7,795 nt of DNA from CARZYU01 sp964370085 (GTDB lineage: Bacteria > Bacillota_I > Bacilli_A > RF39 > UBA660): NCBI GenBank assembly GCA_964370085.1, contig CAYJHI010000042.1, positions 1 through 7,795 of the forward strand, given 5' to 3'. The notes beneath the pieces were generated by a model, which saw only the letters and a program-made list of their open reading frames with translations, ran no database searches and was not told the DNA's origin. This document shows, in pieces, positions 5,826 to 7,795 of this stretch. The position numbers and the translations under genes were made by a program. Every line of letters starts with the position of its first letter. Within the stretch, counting starts at the first letter, position 1.

Positions 5826-6356
5826 CTAATTTAGTGCTGTTTTTAATTCTTCTAAACTATTAATAACTATATATAGTTCTTTATCTTTAGGATAAGAGAA
5901 ACTTTTTATTGATAATTCTTCTAATAATTTTATTAAAGTATCGTAATGATTATTAATGTTACAAATGATGATAGGTTTAGTGTTTTCATGACATCTTTTA
6001 CTTTCAATAAACATAAATAATTCATTTATACTTCCAATTCCTCCAGGTAAAAAGATAAATACATCACTGTTTTCAATTATGCTTTGAATTCTTTGACTTA
6101 CTGTTTCTTTTTCTATTACTGTATTACATTCTATATCATTAAGATCTTCTTTATAGTGACTTAAATTAATTGCAGTTACTTCTTTGTTGTTTGCTTTGGC
6201 AATTTCATATGATAAACCCATTAATCCTTTTTTACAAGAACCAAAAACTAAATCATTATTATTCTCTTTAAATAAATAGTCTAAGTACTTTTTACTTTCA
6301 TCGTGATATTTCTTATCAATATTTAAACTAGCACTACATCCTATAAATATGTTCAT
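5826..6356 (-). CDS. LOG-family protein (putative nucleoside-5'-monophosphate phosphoribohydrolase)
   Basis: 176 residues from the ATG at 6354-6356, close to the usual 170-200 for the short LOG class. Proteins of this family have a Rossmann-like fold and were long mislabelled lysine decarboxylases. The characterised members hydrolyse nucleoside 5'-monophosphates (in plants and some bacteria, cytokinin ribotides) to base and ribose 5-phosphate; the substrate here is unknown. Evidence: the N-terminal strand MNIFIGCSAS, the GSCKKGLMG loop (39-47) in place of the usual GGGxxGLMG, Arg89 at the place of the catalytic Arg in VSQRIQSIIENSD, then FLPGGIGSINELF (102-114), which is the PGGxGTxxE signature with Ser for Thr and Glu112. 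KPIIICN (127-133) follows. Cytoplasmic. AAGGTGA at 6362-6368 supports this start; an ATG 33 bases upstream lies above the predicted -10 and is rejected. It is transcribed away from the glycosyltransferase gene. Confidence 0.88.
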   Translation of the reverse strand: MNIFIGCSASLNIDKKYHDESKKYLDYLFKENNNDLVFGSCKKGLMGLSYEIAKANNKEVTAINLSHYKEDLNDIECNTVIEKETVSQRIQSIIENSDVFIFLPGGIGSINELFMFIESKRCHENTKPIIICNINNHYDTLIKLLEELSIKSFSYPKDKELYIVINSLEELKTALN

Positions 6357-6377
6357 ATTACTCACCTTCTCATAATT

Positions 6378-6386
6378 ATTATAGCA
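6378..6386 (-). promoter_or_regulatory. Predicted extended -10 promoter element of the LOG-family gene
   Basis: On the minus strand TGC followed by a perfect TATAAT (6378-6383). No good -35 is seen at 16-18 bases, which is tolerated for extended -10 promoters. Initiation near 6371 gives a leader of about 15 bases and places the AAGGTGA site at its start. Confidence 0.55.
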
Positions 6387-6433
6387 CATTCCTATTTTTT
6401 AGTAATTACATAAATTATAGATGGGAGGTATAA

Positions 6434-7510
6434 ATGAATAAATATAAAGTTTGTGTATATGCAATATGTAAAAATGAAGAAAAGTTCGTGGATAGATTTG
6501 CTGAAGCTTGTAAAGATGCTGATGGTATTTTTGTCTTAGACACTGGTTCTAATGACGATACTGTTAAAAGATTGAGGGAAAAAGGAATTACTGTTGAAAC
6601 AAAAATTATCGATCCTTGGCGTTTCGATGTAGCAAGAAATGAATCTATTAAAATGATTCCTGAGAACTATGATATTTGTCTTTGTATTGATTTAGATGAA
6701 GTGTTGCAAAGTGGCTGGAGAGAAGAATTAGAAAGAATTTGGGATAAGGATACTACTCGCCTTCGCTATGTTTACAACTGGCGACTTGATAAAAATAATA
6801 ATCCTATTGTATCGTATTTTGGAGAAAAAATTCATAGTAGGAAAAATTACAAATGGATTCATCCAGTGCATGAAATATTGCAATGTGATGGAAAAGAAAA
6901 TTTAAAAGTTACGGATAATCTTATAATTAATCATTATCCAGATGAAAGTAAATCTCGTTCTAGTTATTTACCTTTATTAGAAATAGCAGTTAAAGAGGAT
7001 CCTACTAATGACAGAAATTTACACTATCTAGGTAGAGAATATATGTATTATCAAATGTGGAACGAATCAATAGATACTCTTATAAAGCATTTAAATTTAG
7101 AAACTGCTAGATGGATAGATGAAAGATCCGCTTCAATGCGTTTTATTGCTAGATGTTATAAAGCTATGGGAAGATATGATGAAGTTAGATTATGGTTAGA
7201 TAAAGCGATTAAAGAAGCAACTCATTTAAGAGATCCTTTAGTAGAAAGAGCAATGTTTGAGTACCAAAGAGAAAACTGGAATGAAGTTATAAAATATTGT
7301 ACTGAAGCTTTAAAAATCAAAACACATCAAAGAACTTATATTAACGAAGTGTTTAGTTGGAACGAAACGATTTATGATTTATTATCAATTGCGTATTATA
7401 ACATTGGTGACTATAAAAATTCATCTATTAATATTGATATAGCCCTAGAATTTGCACCAAAAGATCAAAGACTACTTAATAATAAATTACTAATAAATAA
7501 TAAACTTTAA
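6434..7510 (+). CDS. GT2-type glycosyltransferase with TPR-like C-terminal repeats
   Basis: 358 residues. Residues 1 to about 175 form a GT-A fold: CVYAICKNEE (7-16) is the N-terminal strand with the NEE motif; DTGSNDDT (36-43) is the nucleotide-sugar loop; WRFDVARNE (62-70) is typical of the SunS/WaaE-like GT2 subgroup; DLDE (86-89) is the metal-binding DxD equivalent; WIHPVHE (141-147) is a likely acceptor or catalytic segment. Residues about 185-350 are tandem helix pairs with TPR spacing, such as RNLHYLGREYMYYQMWNESI and the final YYNIGDYKNS unit, likely to bind a protein acceptor. There is no signal peptide or membrane helix, so it acts in the cytoplasm. GGGAGGT (6423-6429) supports the start. 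The collagen-like gene begins 58 bases downstream in the same direction; bacterial collagen-like proteins are often O-glycosylated by adjacent transferases, so that protein is the inferred acceptor. The transferred sugar is not predictable. Confidence 0.92.
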   Translation: MNKYKVCVYAICKNEEKFVDRFAEACKDADGIFVLDTGSNDDTVKRLREKGITVETKIIDPWRFDVARNESIKMIPENYDICLCIDLDEVLQSGWREELERIWDKDTTRLRYVYNWRLDKNNNPIVSYFGEKIHSRKNYKWIHPVHEILQCDGKENLKVTDNLIINHYPDESKSRSSYLPLLEIAVKEDPTNDRNLHYLGREYMYYQMWNESIDTLIKHLNLETARWIDERSASMRFIARCYKAMGRYDEVRLWLDKAIKEATHLRDPLVERAMFEYQRENWNEVIKYCTEALKIKTHQRTYINEVFSWNETIYDLLSIAYYNIGDYKNSSINIDIALEFAPKDQRLLNNKLLINNKL

Positions 7511-7519
7511 GCAAATGTC

Positions 7520-7549
7520 TTAGACTATTATTTGATTAGTACATATTAT
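7520..7549 (+). promoter_or_regulatory. Possible promoter of the collagen-like gene
   Basis: TTAGAC (7520-7525), 18 bases, TATTAT (7544-7549), with initiation near 7556 at the AAAGGAG site. The overlapping CATATTATA (7542-7550), with AC 16 bases upstream (7524-7525), also fits the late mother-cell sigma-K consensus (AC, 16-17 bases, CATAnnnTA). Which reading is right, or whether the gene is only read from upstream, cannot be told here. Confidence 0.35.
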
Positions 7550-7568
7550 AAAAAGAAAGGAGAATTAA

Positions 7569-7795
7569 ATGAATAATTATAATGAATGTCCTAAACCAGA
7601 TCCTACTATCAAATATTTTATTTGTGGTGGAAATGGTAATGGCGCTACTGGACCTACTGGTCCAACAGGTCCTGCTGGGCCTGCAACGGTAGATGTTGGA
7701 GAAACAACAACTTTAGAGCCAGGTAATCCTGCTAACGTTATAAATTCAGGGACACAGCAAAATGCAGTGTTTGAATTTGCTATTCCTGCTGGAGC
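7569..7795 (+). CDS. Collagen-like repeat protein, BclA-type (C-terminus cut by window edge)
   Basis: 75 complete codons are visible from the ATG at 7569, preceded by AAAGGAG (7556-7562). There is no signal peptide. The N-terminus MNNYNECPKPDPTIKYFICG has Cys7 and Cys19 and is followed by a Gly/Asn linker and five uninterrupted Gly-X-Y triplets at 25-39 (GAT, GPT, GPT, GPA, GPA). Next comes a module of about 36 residues, TVDVGETTTLEPG then ANVINSGTQQNAVFEFAIPAG, a beta unit of the kind that alternates with collagen triplets in clostridial BclA proteins and in phage-tail collagen-like proteins. The sequence ends at 'IPAG', where such modules normally return to Gly-X-Y triplets, so more repeats are expected beyond the edge. 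Thr in the Y position is a typical O-glycosylation site. The glycosyltransferase just upstream is the likely partner. A surface or exosporium-like filament is the inferred role; a phage tail protein is less likely, since no phage genes are near. Confidence 0.88.
   Translation, partial: MNNYNECPKPDPTIKYFICGGNGNGATGPTGPTGPAGPATVDVGETTTLEPGNPANVINSGTQQNAVFEFAIPAG

Noticed and set aside
5812..5827. Plus-strand TTGACA and TTGACT hexamers as a promoter
   Set aside because: They point into the antisense strand of the LOG-family gene, with no plus-strand gene following until 6434.
6357..6389. Extended N-terminus (11 residues) for the LOG-family protein
   Set aside because: The upstream ATG lies above the predicted TATAAT and lacks a ribosome-binding site, whereas the ATG at 6354-6356 has AAGGTGA and begins the canonical first strand of the fold.
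7511..7541. Terminator between the glycosyltransferase and the collagen-like gene
   Set aside because: Only an interrupted weak pairing (CAAAT...ATTTG around GTC-TTA-GAC) is possible and no T run follows, so read-through is more likely.
7569..7795. Phage tail origin for the collagen-like protein
   Set aside because: Collagen triplets also occur in phage fibres, but no phage structural, lysis or integration gene is visible and the neighbour is a glycosyltransferase.

Overview
The window looks like chromosomal DNA of a low-GC, Gram-positive-type bacterium (Firmicutes/Bacilli; gut lineages such as Erysipelotrichales or RF39 would fit, but that is an inference). The support is strongly AT-rich DNA, purine-rich Shine-Dalgarno sites before every gene, a lipobox lipoprotein, an L-lactate dehydrogenase, a SpoIID/LytB-type cell-wall enzyme and a BclA-like collagen-repeat protein. 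TGA is not needed as a sense codon; all genes read with the standard code.

Layout, left to right. (1) 1-1116, minus strand: two tandem paralogous membrane-anchored surface proteins, the second cut by the left edge, distantly reminiscent of the TasA/camelysin architecture. (2) 1215-3401, plus strand: L-lactate dehydrogenase with its own terminator, then a membrane-anchored SpoIID/LytB-domain protein. (3) 3421-5063, minus strand: a two-gene operon of a membrane-anchored coiled-coil protein of unknown function followed by a small lipoprotein. (4) 5159-5401, plus: an 80-residue orphan protein, convergent with (5) 5406-5741, minus: a small single-pass membrane protein with a conserved-looking Cys pair. 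(6) 5826-6356, minus: a LOG-family (PGGxG) phosphoribohydrolase-like protein. (7) 6434-7795, plus: a GT2 glycosyltransferase with a TPR-like C-terminus, directly followed by the start of a collagen-like protein that runs off the right edge.

At least six of the ten genes are predicted to act at or outside the membrane. The clearest functional pairing is the glycosyltransferase plus the Thr-rich collagen-like protein, by analogy with glycosylated BclA proteins. The remainder is a series of short, mostly independently transcribed units. The predicted promoters commonly have an extended -10 (TGn) and sit so close to the genes that the Shine-Dalgarno site begins almost at the predicted transcription start. 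Two divergent intergenic regions (1117-1214 and 5064-5158) carry back-to-back promoters with overlapping or abutting -35 boxes. No gap between genes exceeds about 100 bases. I saw no tRNA, rRNA, CRISPR array, insertion sequence or clear riboswitch.
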